From positions 546,131 to 610,130 of the forward strand of contig JAKUDP010000017.1 in the NCBI GenBank assembly GCA_022570795.1: a stretch of 64,000 bases of DNA, read 5' to 3'. The stretch is from Sphaerulina vaccinii. Taxonomy: Eukaryota > Ascomycota > Dothideomycetes > Mycosphaerellales > Mycosphaerellaceae. The position numbers and the translations under genes are program-made. Positions 10,780-21,938 of this stretch are shown here, one piece after another; position 1 is the first letter of the stretch, and every line of letters starts with the position of its first letter. The notes under the pieces are model-generated. The model was given only the letters and a program-made list of their open reading frames with translations, was not told the origin of the DNA and did no database searches.

Positions 10780-11492
10780 GTCTGTTCTCCAGGAGCATTC
10801 TGGCTGTGACCCATTCTGCTGTTTGTCCAGATGAGGCATGGTATGCATACCGACTTAGTGCTTCGCGTATCTGTTGATTGATGGTCCTAAGACTTGCCAT
10901 CCGCTCATACCTGGCTGCAGACCACAGTCTTGCCGCTAGTATGTCGGTACGGACGTAGTTCCGACATACCATAATCACGCAGTGTGCGCTGATCGCAGTC
11001 TTCCAGAGCACGCGAGAACACTGTATTGATTCAGCGACCTGCATAGCAGTGCTGTGGAAGGGGCGTGGCCCCCTGTATGTCGGCACTGTCGATACGGACC
11101 GCAAGCACTTCGGAGGCTGGCGCTAGCGCCCAGAAGCTACCCTTGCATGCAGTATATACCTCACTTCGTCCTGTGCACATCAAGAAGGTGTGATCACAAC
11201 TTCACGGACACCAAAGCCGTTTACGAAGTTCGACTTCACCCTGGTTCATGTTGACAGTGTCCTCATGAAGGTATGGAGTGGCCCCTAGCTTGTGTGGAGC
11301 CTTCGAAGTTATCCTTGATTGCTGTCCCGGTATGTTCACGACAGCGGTGAACACTCTGTGGGCTTGGTTGACGTCTGCGTTGATGGAAGATTGAGTGATC
11401 GTTATCGAGTCCGCGTAGAGCGGATCGTGAGAGCGTGCCGAGCTCGTATGTGCTGCTCTCTCGGAGACTCGAAGACGACCCCAGCATCAGTC
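10780..11492. promoter_or_regulatory. Upstream region of the P5C reductase gene with palindromic sites
   Basis: The 713 bp between the P5CR start and the transporter stop hold an inverted repeat: GTATGTCGG at 10939-10947 and its complement CCGACATAC at 10961-10969. A third GTATGTCGG lies at 11075-11083. CGG/CCG half-sites in opposite orientation suit a Zn2Cys6 activator, but this is inference. Confidence 0.45.
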
Positions 11493-13465
11493 TCAAGCCG
11501 TCCCAGCGCCATCTCCAACACAGCAAGCACCAATGTGACTCCCGTTGTCACTCGTTTCGTTCCCTTCATCTCTCTTCCAACCATTGCCAAAGAGCCACCA
11601 GAATACCACGGCGGCCAGAAGCATACCCCCGGCCAAAGCACCATAGTAGATGACCATCCACGGATCTCTCGCTGCAGGACTAGTTGCCAGGCCAATGATG
11701 CTCCCGAAGGCTGCAGCAACCTGTGATATAGCTTGAATGACGCCTTTGGCCTCCTTCGGAGACTTCGAGTATGCATATTCGCTTGCTATGACGAATCCAA
11801 TGGTCTCGGCGAGTGCCGCGATCAGGTAGATTGGAATCTGAATCCATACACTAATCTCATTTGGCTCGCCGTTATTGCAGGTCCTAGGTCGATCATAGCA
11901 CGGTGGAGACGTGTATACTAGGTGTTGTGTCAGAGATGCGAATCCGATAGCGATGGCGCATAGAACGAAGGAGAACTCGATCTGGAAGATCGCACTGAAG
12001 ACGATTCCTCGGCGCGCGAGAACAGACCACAATGCTTGAATTAGTGGCGCGAGGAGCACGCAGGCGACGGATGCAAAAGCGGGTATCATGTCGTTCGGGA
12101 CGCCGGAGAGTCGCATCTGTCCCGCCTGAGAGACGAGGTTATTGGCCATTTGGTTCGCGCAGAGATAGAAAATGGCGAAAGAGAGTCTGTAGCACTCGAC
12201 AGTCAGCATCTCCTCGACGCGCGGGCCAAGTTGTGGGTGAACGGCATAGCAAGAACCACTCACAAGACTCGACAGGTGTATAATGTTGCTTTGACTTCAT
12301 CAACAAAGGAGTCGGTGTACTCTGGAGTCCGGCCAACGTGCATAGTCTGGCAGACTCTTTTCGCGTTGTCCCACCTGAAGCCGCCACGTATAGCGCGAGA
12401 TATGACCTTTGAGGCCGGAACGAGTATGTTCTCGCCAGGCATCGTTTTCACTACTCGATCAGTCACGGGCCACTTGACATGATGTTCGGATCGTTCGACC
12501 TACCGAGAGAAGGCCCTGCTATAAGCAGCAGTCCAGGTGCGAGGCAAAGTGCTGCAGTGGCGAATGTGTAGGCAGCCCAGAACCCGTAGTGTTTCTCCAA
12601 GAAGGTGGCTGGAATCATAGAAAGACTAGCAAAGTTCGTCATTCTAATGATGGTCAGCATCACAGGTTATCAGCTCTAACATCGCTGTAAGATTCCCCGA
12701 CTCACCCATAGAACACGTTGTATATCAGTTGTAATGTGAGTCGATGGTCTATGACCTCTGCCGTGCCGTCCGGCTTGCGGACTACTCGAGACTCCTCCAC
12801 TCCATACTGATCACCTATGAAGGGCGAAACAACAGCTCTCACACCTCCTGCGCCGATACTTATGAGGATTATAGACACACCCAAGCCTCCAGGACCTGCT
12901 CCCAGTCGAAGCATTGCAGGAATTGAGGTGACCAGCTGTATTATGCAACCAACTGCGGTAAAGCTGCCTCAACCAGACTTAATTTGCTGATGCGAACATC
13001 CACCAGAGGTCTGAAGACGCACCTGAAAGCAATGACCAGTGCCCAATACCGACCCAGCCAAAGATCTGACGCTATTGCAAATGGTATCGGGGTAAGAGCA
13101 GACACCACCATGAAGGCCATGCTGATCGATGTGGCTGTTGACTGGCCAAGTCCCAACGCACCAGGTGGAGACTTGCTGCCGGCTTCATTTTGGATGTAGT
13201 TCTCTATTCAGTGTGAGTGAAGACTGCCATGGGGAGAACATGTTGGCCACATACGCCATGGAGTAATGACAGCAAAGAAACCGGCTCGCTCGAGACCTCC
13301 AGCAATAAGAACGATGATGATTGGCAGAGTCAAGCGGTCTGTCCTCCGGGGAAGATCACGAGTATCAGCTTCATCGTCTCCTGCCTCCTTCGGCGAACCA
13401 GTAACATCATCTGGTACCTCGACGGCCACTACTGAGGCATCATCAGACGAGTCCTTGGTGTCCAT
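11493..13465 (-). CDS. POT/PTR2-family proton-coupled oligopeptide transporter
   Basis: Six exons (13465-13255, 13203-13023, 12963-12706, 12643-12504, 12450-12264, 12186-11493) join in phase to 556 residues. All introns are 51-77 bp. An in-frame ATG at 13543 would add 26 residues. Family signatures are ERAGFFAVITPWQNYIQ in the first membrane region, GAGGVRAVVSPFIGDQY, KTMPGENILVPASKV in the central loop, and a long run of hydrophobic helices to the end. The family imports di- and tripeptides with protons at the plasma membrane. In this cluster it may move peptide precursors or products, or take up peptides when the cluster is active. One exon junction (12963) uses a less usual acceptor chosen because it keeps the frame. 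Confidence 0.9.
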
Positions 13466-14611
13466 GGGATCGGTTGGAGGTCCAGGAGTGCTGTCGACGT
13501 TCGACGCTTCAAACGACCAACAGAAGATCAGGGAGCTGTTCAATCACGGAGTACACGAAGTGATCGCGGCTTCCGTGTATACAGCTTCCAGTCACCTGCC
13601 GGAACAAGTCGCCATCTCACAAAAGCCATCTTTGCTGAACGAAGGGACTGTCAACGTTCTCCAGGTGCTCAGCCGGAACGCTTGAAGCTGCCAGCATGTC
13701 TGCTGTTTGGGCTCGTACATACTCCATGCCCCGGCTTTGTTCAGCATCACATAGCTAGGTTGTATTTTGCAGGTCCTGAGTACCAATAAGGGCCCTGCCA
13801 ACATTGCCCACCGTAGTGCACGCGGCCGAGGTCACTTATTGGCCATCATGACCGGCATGTTGATAATGCACTGTGATCGCACCCCATGATACAGCGTGTG
13901 CCTATCGGCGATGGCATCCGTGATATCGAAAGCTCTTAGTACATGTAGGTCATGGCTAAGGTGCCAGAATGATGCAAGACGCCGTGCAGGACGGGACGAT
14001 GAACAAGTCGATGATCGTGTGTGAGAGGAGAAGGGAGAAGAGGAGCTCTGCCAATGTTTATATGTCCCATGTATGCTGCTCCTAGTCGTTTGGTTGCCAA
14101 TCATGATTGAAGACGAACACGAGGAAACGAAACAGCTCAAATGCCGTATGCAGTGTGAGCAAGACGCCAAGCCCCTTATCATTTGAGGCTAAATGTCGTG
14201 GGATTCTACATTCAGCAATTCTCTCGTTTAGATGTTGGGTGTATGTACGCATTCCTTTCCTTTCTTGCACAACTGAAGGATTCGTCTGCGCGGGCATTGT
14301 TACCACACTCTTACCGGATGAGGACAGTGTCGCCGTTCGGAACCGCAGTAAGGACTTCCGTTAGCAAAATCGCCACTGCCAAGCCTTGGTGAGTGAAGTA
14401 GCTACATTGTTTCAACCATAGGTGGCCGAGTGCACTTACCAACAGTGCCGTGAGATTGAAGACCACCGTTTGGGCTGCCGTTCACTGAAAGATACTGATG
14501 AACGCCAGCTTGAGACTCACTTTGTGTTCTGATAGATCGTTGTGGTGATGGGAGATCGAGAAGCAATAGTAGAGAGACGAAAAATGATTTCCGAATGACA
14601 CAATCGAAACA
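13466..14611. other. Intergenic stretch upstream of the transporter
   Basis: About 1.1 kb lies between the transporter start and the stop of the aconitase-type gene. The short reverse-strand frames at 13592-14306 have no recognisable domain and no consistent splicing. I see no repeats. Confidence 0.35.
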
Positions 14612-17351
14612 CTACCAATCCATCTCATTTCCTTTCCTCGACATCGTCTCTACTCTTTCCAGGACATCGGATGACTTCTCAGATTTCGATCGAGATATTT
14701 GCTTGAACACATCATCTCCGTACATCCTGAAAGCTGGACCTAGGCCTCCCAGTCGCAGAAGATTCAGCTCCGTAGCACCAATGGAAAAGTCCCAGGTTCG
14801 GCCACAGACGCTGACGCTGCCACGGACGACATCGATGTCTATGGGCTCACCATGATCTGCCAGTGTATAGAAGCTCTTATCCTCGAGGACGATGGCTAGC
14901 AGGCCCTGATTGTGCATGTTGCGTCTGAAGATGTATGCGAAAGACGGAGCTACGACGCACTGGATCCCAAGACCTAGAGAGACCTCTTTCAGCAAACTTA
15001 TACGAGCGTGACGCGACTTGATGAGACAGACCTTTCAGAGCGCGTGGCGCTTCTTCTCGAGAAGAGCCACATCCAAATGCTTTGCCACCAACTATGACTT
15101 GGAAACCGTTTCGAGCATGCTTACGGAATTCTGGGTCGAAGGCTTCGAAGCAGTGATCTCCCAGATCCGCATCCGATGGTTTGTTCATACAGGCGTATGC
15201 CGGGATGATAGCGTCCGTGTCGATGAAGTCACCCATTCGATAGACACGACTCTGGATGTTCTCCGCCTCAAGTAAAGGATCGAAGCTATCTTTCCTTTGT
15301 GTCCTCCCTCCAGGGTGTGATTCCGAGCTCTGGCTTGAGGGCTCTACGTATTGGACAGGAGGAGTAGGACCTGGCTCCGTCGACACTCGTTTGCCAGGCG
15401 TGGCGTGTTCCAGATGATCACGAAGCAAGTCCTCCGAGAGCTCGTCGAGGAAGTCACGAGGGTCTGTCAGTTTCATGGTAAACGACGATGCCGCCACTGT
15501 CACCGCCGAGCAGATGTGCCCAATCGCTCCTGATGGAATATCAGTCTACAATCATTTCAGACCGGACAAGCTCGCTCACCTTTCCCCATGCGGTTCTTGA
15601 AGTTGCGATTCTGTGACGACAGCCACGTTGTCCCTGCTGGCGCCACATCTGCTCCAATGCCTAGGCACATACTGCATGACGGAGCTGGTATCTCGAAGCC
15701 ACAGCGAGAATATATGTCTAGAAGGCCAAGCGATCTCAATGATCGCACAATTGGCAGACTGCCCGGAACGACCAGACGCTTGCCTTTCGCCAGCGGTAGA
15801 CCTTTCTCGAGTCCAGCTTCAAGCACCAACGCCGCCATGATGAGGTCTTCTTCAGTTGTTGTGCAAGCACCTATGAAGACGCCATCGAAAGGTTTGCCGA
15901 GATGAGCCAAGAGAGGCTCTACATGATCGGGCGAGGGATAGAGAGCGATTGAGGGCTCAACTTCACTCAGGTCGATCTCGTACTTGGCAGCATACGGTGC
16001 GTCATCATCTGCTGCGAAGTACAACGAATCAGACTTGTATCGTTTTACGCGGCGCCCGTTGATGAAAGTCTGGACCACATTGTCAGGCTCGAAAACGCCA
16101 CTGATGGCTCCAAGCTCCTACACAGAATCGTCAGCTTCGATCCTCTGTTCGCTCGACATCGGTGGCCTCGTACCGTGCACATGTTCGCGATTGCGAATCG
16201 TGCGTCGCACGACAGATGTCTGGCTCCAGGACCTCCGAACTCTATTACTCTATCAGAAGCGCTCGTATTGCGCTTCAATTGCTTCAGGATGAAAAGAACG
16301 ATGTCCTTTCCTCCGATGTACCAACTGGGCTTGCCGATGAAGTTGATTCGAATGCTCTCCGGTACTCTGAACCAAGTCTCTCCAGTAGCGAGTGCGGTCA
16401 TAACGTCTCCCGCTCCAAGACCAATAGCCAAAGAACTCACCGCGCCAGCCGAGCAGGTATGCGAGTCAGAACCTAGGACGAGCATGCCAGGTTCAACACG
16501 TTCTCGCACGAATTCAGTGTGAAGAATTGTGTACTGCTTCCATGTCAGCATCGGAATGCACAGTACTCAAGCCCGTTCGACAGACATTAGGATCCTGGTT
16601 CTCCGTCATCATCAAATCTTTCCTAGCAGCATTCATACCATCAATTAAGTCTTGGACATGCTTCTTTGCATAGATTCGTGGATCTACAGCATGATCTGCG
16701 ACGAGCCAAAAGCGATCATTCCGCCATGCACGTGGTTTCATCCCCAGGCTTGTCGTGCTTTGGTTCATACCGACCCAGGATAGCTCGCTGGCTATTATCC
16801 AATCTATCGCAACGAGCAGGAGATCGCCGGGACCGGCTCCATCAGGACTTGTGGCGGAACGCGCATGATGGGCCAGGATCTTGGATGCTAGAGTCATAGG
16901 TCTTCTGCTAGATGGCTTATGCAGCAATCGCTCTTGCAATGGTGTTCTGAACTCCTGAGACTTCGATGCTGTCAGCCAGGCCTGGACCGTGAAGATGACT
17001 TTGTCGATTGTCGCTTCTTCCATCGTGTCCCATCGGGCATGCTGGAGACCTAGACCTCCGAGCTCTTTGTCGAGATTGCAGAGGTCGAGGACGTGTCTCA
17101 GAGCTTCTTCTGCGGAGACTTTGCCTCGTCGCTGGAGTTCGGCACAGACACCAGCTATGAGACTGGTCGCACTTCCGCCGTCTTTACCTGCGTTTCGATA
17201 TGAGCGAAATTACGATCTTGATCACCCGAAACCACTTGCCTTTCAGATTTCCCGACTCCCAATCGATAACAATACCGGATACCTCTTGTAAGATGGTTGA
17301 AAGTCGCTCTTCGAAGGCATGCTGCAGCTCTGTAGCATCCAAAACGGTCAT
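14612..17351 (-). CDS. Aconitase-superfamily isomerase (isopropylmalate isomerase/HtyD-like), large and small domains fused
   Basis: Six exons (17351-17276, 17187-16586, 16533-16174, 16117-15580, 15529-15032, 14985-14612) join in phase to about 815 residues. The [4Fe-4S] cysteines are visible: one in GACTTTEEDL and two in SCSMCLGIG. Substrate-site motifs GSDSHTCSAG and NRMGKG are present, and the small domain has FGCGSSREEAPRALK. These enzymes interconvert hydroxy-acid isomers through a dehydrated intermediate. Next to IPM-synthase-like and IPM-dehydrogenase-like genes, it should act second in a 2-oxo-acid chain-extension route, as HtyD is proposed to do for homotyrosine. The first exon and start are the least certain; an ATG at 17023 is an alternative. 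A homoaconitase role is less likely because the partner synthase is of the isopropylmalate type. Confidence 0.9.
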
Positions 17352-17990
17352 GTTTGATGTGGACAGATCGGTGCGACCAGAGACTGAGTAGTTCAACTAA
17401 GCATTGATTAGTTCGGCAAAGGAAGTCATGCTTCATTCAGGCGCGAGAGACGTGTGCTATCCAGGAATGAAAGCCAGGATCGTGCAAGGGCGTCAGTAGT
17501 GCGGTGTATAGTCACATCACCCACTCACCAACAGACGTGTATACGGCTACGATAACAGTTCTGGGTTGGGTTCCGGCGGCCAGAGACGGCAATACTTCGC
17601 CAATGTGTAGCTTCACCCCCAGCAGCGAGCCAAGAAAAGGCTCAACAACCTGGTTCCATCACATATTTGAGAGTTTGGCTAAGAAGCTGGCCTGACCTGC
17701 TCCACACACTCAGGACGAATGCTGCACATGCTATCGGAACTGCTTTCAGACAGACATTCCAGCCAGTACTGAGTCGATAGCATTGAGCGCAACCCCAATG
17801 CATCTCTCTCGTTTAGAGAGACACGAACTAAGTATGTGCACCCACATTTGCAATCACTTTCGATTTGCAAGCGCCTCTCTGAATAGGCTCTTCCTGAGTC
17901 ACGGACGATCTTTGTGAGGAGGTGGGACCCGCTTGCAAAGCCGCAGTGATTGCAAAATTGCGTGAGAATGGTTACTTCGTTCTAGGCAAC
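17352..17990. promoter_or_regulatory. Region between synthase stop and isomerase start, with an inverted repeat
   Basis: These 639 bp contain an imperfect inverted repeat. The left arm has TTTGCAATCACT (17847-17858) and TTTGCAAGC (17864-17872). The right arm has GCTTGCAAA (17931-17939) and AGTGATTGCAAA (17945-17956). The arms are about 26 nt and the gap is about 58 nt. It may form a hairpin 3' of the synthase or be paired regulatory sites. Confidence 0.45.
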
Positions 17991-19449
17991 TCAGTCCCAA
18001 GATAACTCAAGCTCAGCACACATCTTCTGGAGTGCCACACTCTGAGACAAACCATGATCTGGTTGTGTGGGCTGCTCTTTCATTCGCTTTGTCAGAATTG
18101 CCGCTTGTTCATCGGAAAGGTCGATGCCTAGGTTATGCTTCATGACCCACTGGACTCCAGCTTTCCCACTCTGATTGCTCACAGCCATTACATCGTCCAT
18201 GCTTCGACCGATATCGATCGGGTCCAGAGGCAGGTAAGGCACTTTCCAAGCCTGATGCTTGTTGCCGGTAATGCTCTCTTCCGCAACCTGCCCGAGAGCT
18301 TGCCGCTGCTTCAGGCCCTTGCTGATCGCACTCTGATGCATGCCGCTGAATGCTCTGAGGCTGTAGTCTCCAGAGTACGGTGTCCTTGGATGCACAGTCA
18401 TTCGAGTGACTTCTTCATACTCTCGACGAACATGATCGAGATAGGAGAAGTCGATGCCCGTGCGAAGTCCTTGGGTGAGCATGTTGAGTCCAAAGGTGAC
18501 AAGGTCCATGTTACCTGCACGCTCTCCATTGCCGAACAAGCAACCTTCCACTCGATCTGCGCCTGCTAGTGTTGCCAGCTCAGCAGAAGCCACAGCACCT
18601 CCGCGATCGTTGTGAGTGTGGACTGAGAGTCGCCACTTCCCTCGCTGCGACAACGATTGGCACAACCGTTCCACCTGATCTGCGAATACGTTGGGCGTTG
18701 ATATCTCCACGCTCGTGGCAATGGAGAACAGCATCCGGTCGTCAGTCGTCGGTTGCCATACTTGCATAACAGCTTCTGCACACTTGACCACAGGCTCCAG
18801 TCGAGCATTGGCAAAGTCTTCGAACCCAAAGTTGAAAGTCCAATGCGTGGCAGTCGTTTCTTGCGCATCTTTGGTGATCGATCGCGTGAATGCAGTCACC
18901 TCTCTGGCACGATGGATCCAGTCCTCCTCGGACATTCCGAGTATGGTCTCGCGGTAGTTGTCACTGCTCGCGAGAAAGGTGAACAAGATCACGTTCTTGG
19001 CACTTCGAACACTCTCCACAGTCCTCTGAACAGCCTCTTTATGACAAGGTGTGAGCACCTGGATCGATACGTCGTCTGGTATCAAGCCCGGCGTCTCCAC
19101 GAGATACCGGACAAAGTCGTACTCAGTCTGATTTGCATACGGCATAGCGACCTCGATCTCCTTGAAGCCCATGCCTACAAGCAGATGGAAGAATCTTACT
19201 TTTTGTTCGAAGTCCTTATTCGATGGTCAGCGCATTGACATTGCTACTATCGACGAGGGCCACTACCATAGGACTCGGCAGTGCCTGATTACCGTCTCTC
19301 AGATCTGTGGAAAGCATCGTGGGCGCTCTACTGAGAATCTTGTCTGGCCAGTTGCGAGAGGTGTGTTGAACCTTGGGACCTCGATTTCCATACTTGAGCT
19401 GAGCTGCTGGCACAGACAGTGCAGAGTCTCTTCTCGTTCGCTGTTCCAT
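17991..19449 (-). CDS. 2-isopropylmalate synthase-like enzyme without the regulatory domain (HtyA-like)
   Basis: Two exons (19449-19267, 19214-17991) encode 468 residues. The 52-bp intron has a CTGAC branch site. The sequence is of the fungal isopropylmalate synthase type: STDLRDGNQALPSPM with the catalytic RDGNQ at residues 51-55, FKEIEVAMPYANQTEYDF, the metal-binding HTHNDRGG with His260 and His262, and LFGNGERAGNMDL. It condenses acetyl-CoA with a 2-oxo acid. It ends soon after the catalytic and subdomain region, whereas fungal leucine-pathway enzymes have about 150 more residues forming the leucine-sensing domain. Loss of that domain is expected for a feedback-free or retargeted synthase, as in methylthioalkylmalate synthases. 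Likely substrates (aryl-pyruvate or branched 2-oxo acid) cannot be told from sequence. Confidence 0.93.
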
Positions 19450-20051
19450 GGTGAAGCCACTGATGGAGATGTCTCAACGCATGATTCCGCTCTATATAAG
19501 AGGACTTTGGGCCACTCTCCGTATGCTCTGCGTCGTACTCTCAGATGTTCGTGAAGGAGTGAAGTGCCAAAAGCCGTATACCATGCTCGTTTCGGGCTGA
19601 GGGCCGCAAATAGCGACTTGACCGCTGACGGTTCCTGCGGCCACTAAGGATTTAGCCGGACAGTTCCCTGGCTCTGCTCTGTAGGTACATTATCACATGT
19701 ACCTATGTATGAGCTGATATGACGCATGTGCTCTCCCATCAGCAAGGTCATTATAGGTGCTGTCCAGATGCTGTAAAGGTTTCCACTAGCAGCTGTACGA
19801 TCGTAACCTTGCGAAAGTCTATAGCCGACGGTCTTCGATGCCGTGCTTGATCTCGGAGCAATACTTCCGGCCCATCCTTGAGCATCAGTTTTAGCGTCCT
19901 GCTTCTTCTTCCTCGCGAAGTAGAACCCAAGTGGTCAACTCTGAATTCCTACCACATACCGGGCACCCACGAAAGCGCGAGGCAACGCGCAAGCAAGACA
20001 GCTGGTACGAGATCAGCCAGCCGGAAGTGCAAAGCTCGACTCGATGCGAAC
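19450..20051. promoter_or_regulatory. Divergent promoter between synthase-like and dehydrogenase-like genes
   Basis: The 602 bp separate two genes transcribed away from each other. TTAGCCGG at 19652-19659 resembles the repeated motif in the NRPS promoter. A TATA-like TATATAA at about 19491-19498 lies about 45 bp upstream of the synthase ATG. Confidence 0.45.
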
Positions 20052-21401
20052 ATGTCTGTCCAGCACAAGATAGTCATCTTCAATGGCGATTATTGTGGCC
20101 CCGAGGTCAATATGCTCTGAGTTCCGGTGGTTACAGTGAAGCTGACAGTGGAGTCCCGTAGGTCGTGAAAGAAGGCATCAAGATACTCAAAGAGATCGAG
20201 CGTCAAGTAGACTCTGTCAGCTTCGAGCTGATATACCATCTGATTGGAGGAGTAAGTCTAGCCACTAAGTTGTTAGCCATATGATGGCGTTGACGCTGTC
20301 TCCCTGGGCTTCTTGGGATGTTCACAAGCAGAACATCACCCCAGAAGCTCTGCAGGACGCCATGTCCGCATCTGCAGTGCTCCTTGGCGCTGTCGGTGGT
20401 CCGGTATGTAACATCAGAGCGTCCGACCATCGGTCATAGTGAGCTAGTGAGCTAAGTCAAGCATGGTTTATCAGAAATGGCAAGCGGTTGCTCCACCCGT
20501 GGAGTGGGGCCTGGCTATTCTTCGAAAGAGCATGGGTGCCTTTGGCAACCTTCGACCAGTCATGCTCGCTGCTCCATGCCTGTCGAAGCACTCTGCACTG
20601 AGAGAAGAACGATGCATTGATGCCAACATCCTGATCGTGCGTGAGTTGACTGGAGGGATATACTTCGGTGAGAAACAGGAGCATGATGGATCCTTTGACA
20701 CTGCATCAGACGTTGATCGATACTCCCGACATGAGGTCGAGCGTGTTACACGACTAGCAGGAAGCCTGGCCACGAGCCAGGAGCCGAAGTGGCCAGTCAC
20801 GAGTGTTGACAAGGCCAACGCACTGGCAGCTTCAGGCCGTCTCTGGCGCGGCGTGGTCTCCGAAGTCATGGTAAAAGAGTTCTCGGATTTGACACTCAAG
20901 CATCTCCTGGTCGATACCGCTGCTATGCAGTTGGTGATGCGTCCCACGAGCCTCAACGGTGTGTTGCTCACGAGCAACATGTTCGGTGATATCCTGAGTG
21001 ACGAAGCTGCTGGCATTATGGGTAGCATCGGCCTACTACCAAGTGCCAGTCTCACCGCCGTCCCCACTAAAGCCCAGCCTATGGTACAGGGACTGTACGA
21101 GCCCGTTCATGGTAATTCGAGCGTGCAGTGGTAGAGTCAACGTTCAGGACTGACTTGAATAGGTTCTGCACCGGATATAGCGGGGACTGGGACAGTCAAT
21201 CCGATTGGGATGATCTTGTCGGTGGCCATGATGTGCAAATATTCTCTGAGTTTGAGCAATGCTGCTCGTGCAATTGAAGAGGCTGTTCGAAAGACTCTGG
21301 AAGCAGATGTGTGCACACCAGATCTCGGAGGCAGTTCCACGACCTCCGGAGTCGGCGATGCAGTACTCAAGTATCTTCAAGAGACGAAGGTTGCCCAATA
21401 A
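20052..21401 (+). CDS. 3-isopropylmalate dehydrogenase-like enzyme (HtyC-like)
   Basis: Five exons (20052-20105, 20162-20251, 20332-20403, 20475-21111, 21163-21401) join in phase to 363 residues. Diagnostic segments are LLGAVGGPKW, VRELTGGIYFG, VTSVDKANAL with the active-site Lys, LLVDTAAMQLV, FGDILSDEAAGIMGSIGLLPSASL (residues that bind metal and substrate), and the NAD-site motif GLYEPVHGSAPDIAG. The enzyme oxidises and decarboxylates the isomerised malate to give a 2-oxo acid longer by one carbon. In my gene model the loop between LIGG and ITPEAL is about 8-10 residues shorter than usual; the acceptor at 20329 or 20332 is inferred, so this may be a modelling effect. It completes the three-enzyme extension module. 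Confidence 0.92.
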
Positions 21402-21938
21402 ACTGTACATAGCTGGGTGACTCCGGACAATCTTGGAGTGCTCCTGAGTAGATGTGTCCTTCGTCGGATACAGAGGAAGTAGAGGAATTCGTCTCATCGC
21501 CAGATCCTCTTGCAAGACAAAGACGGCTGTGTCAATCTGCGGCCAGTAGCTCCAGCTCAGAATGTCGTCGATCCATATCGGCGTGACAATCGACGTGTGC
21601 TCTTCGCCTGACGCGTCTCGACGCGTTCACTGATTCGACGATTATGAGGTGGTGGCGGACATCTGGACAACAAGCTCTTGACATTGGTGACATGTGTAAA
21701 GCGCAACAAGCGACGATGATCTTCGATCTGGTGAGTGACACAGCTAACCGTCCTCACCACGAAATGCAATCACCATCCATATGGTTAGGCGGCGCCGATG
21801 GTTCGTTCTGAGAAGTCCTTTGACTTCTACGGGTCTCTGCTGGAAGACTGGGTGGCAAACAAACTTTGCACCACAAATTAAAGCTTGAGACATTCTGCTG
21901 ATAGATTTCCCCTCCACTAGTACGAGTCTAGCCGCAAG
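21402..21938. other. Intergenic, right border of the biosynthetic cluster
   Basis: These 537 bp hold only short frames with no recognisable protein. They mark the change from biosynthetic genes to unrelated small genes. Confidence 0.35.

Noticed and set aside
13592..14306. Reverse-strand gene upstream of the transporter
   Set aside because: Short frames only, with Ser/Arg-rich chance-like composition and no consistent splice sites.
14612..21401. Lysine alpha-aminoadipate module (homocitrate synthase, homoaconitase, homoisocitrate dehydrogenase)
   Set aside because: The synthase is clearly of the fungal isopropylmalate type (STDLRDGNQALP...; HTHNDRGG; GNGERAGN) and the dehydrogenase has isopropylmalate-type segments.
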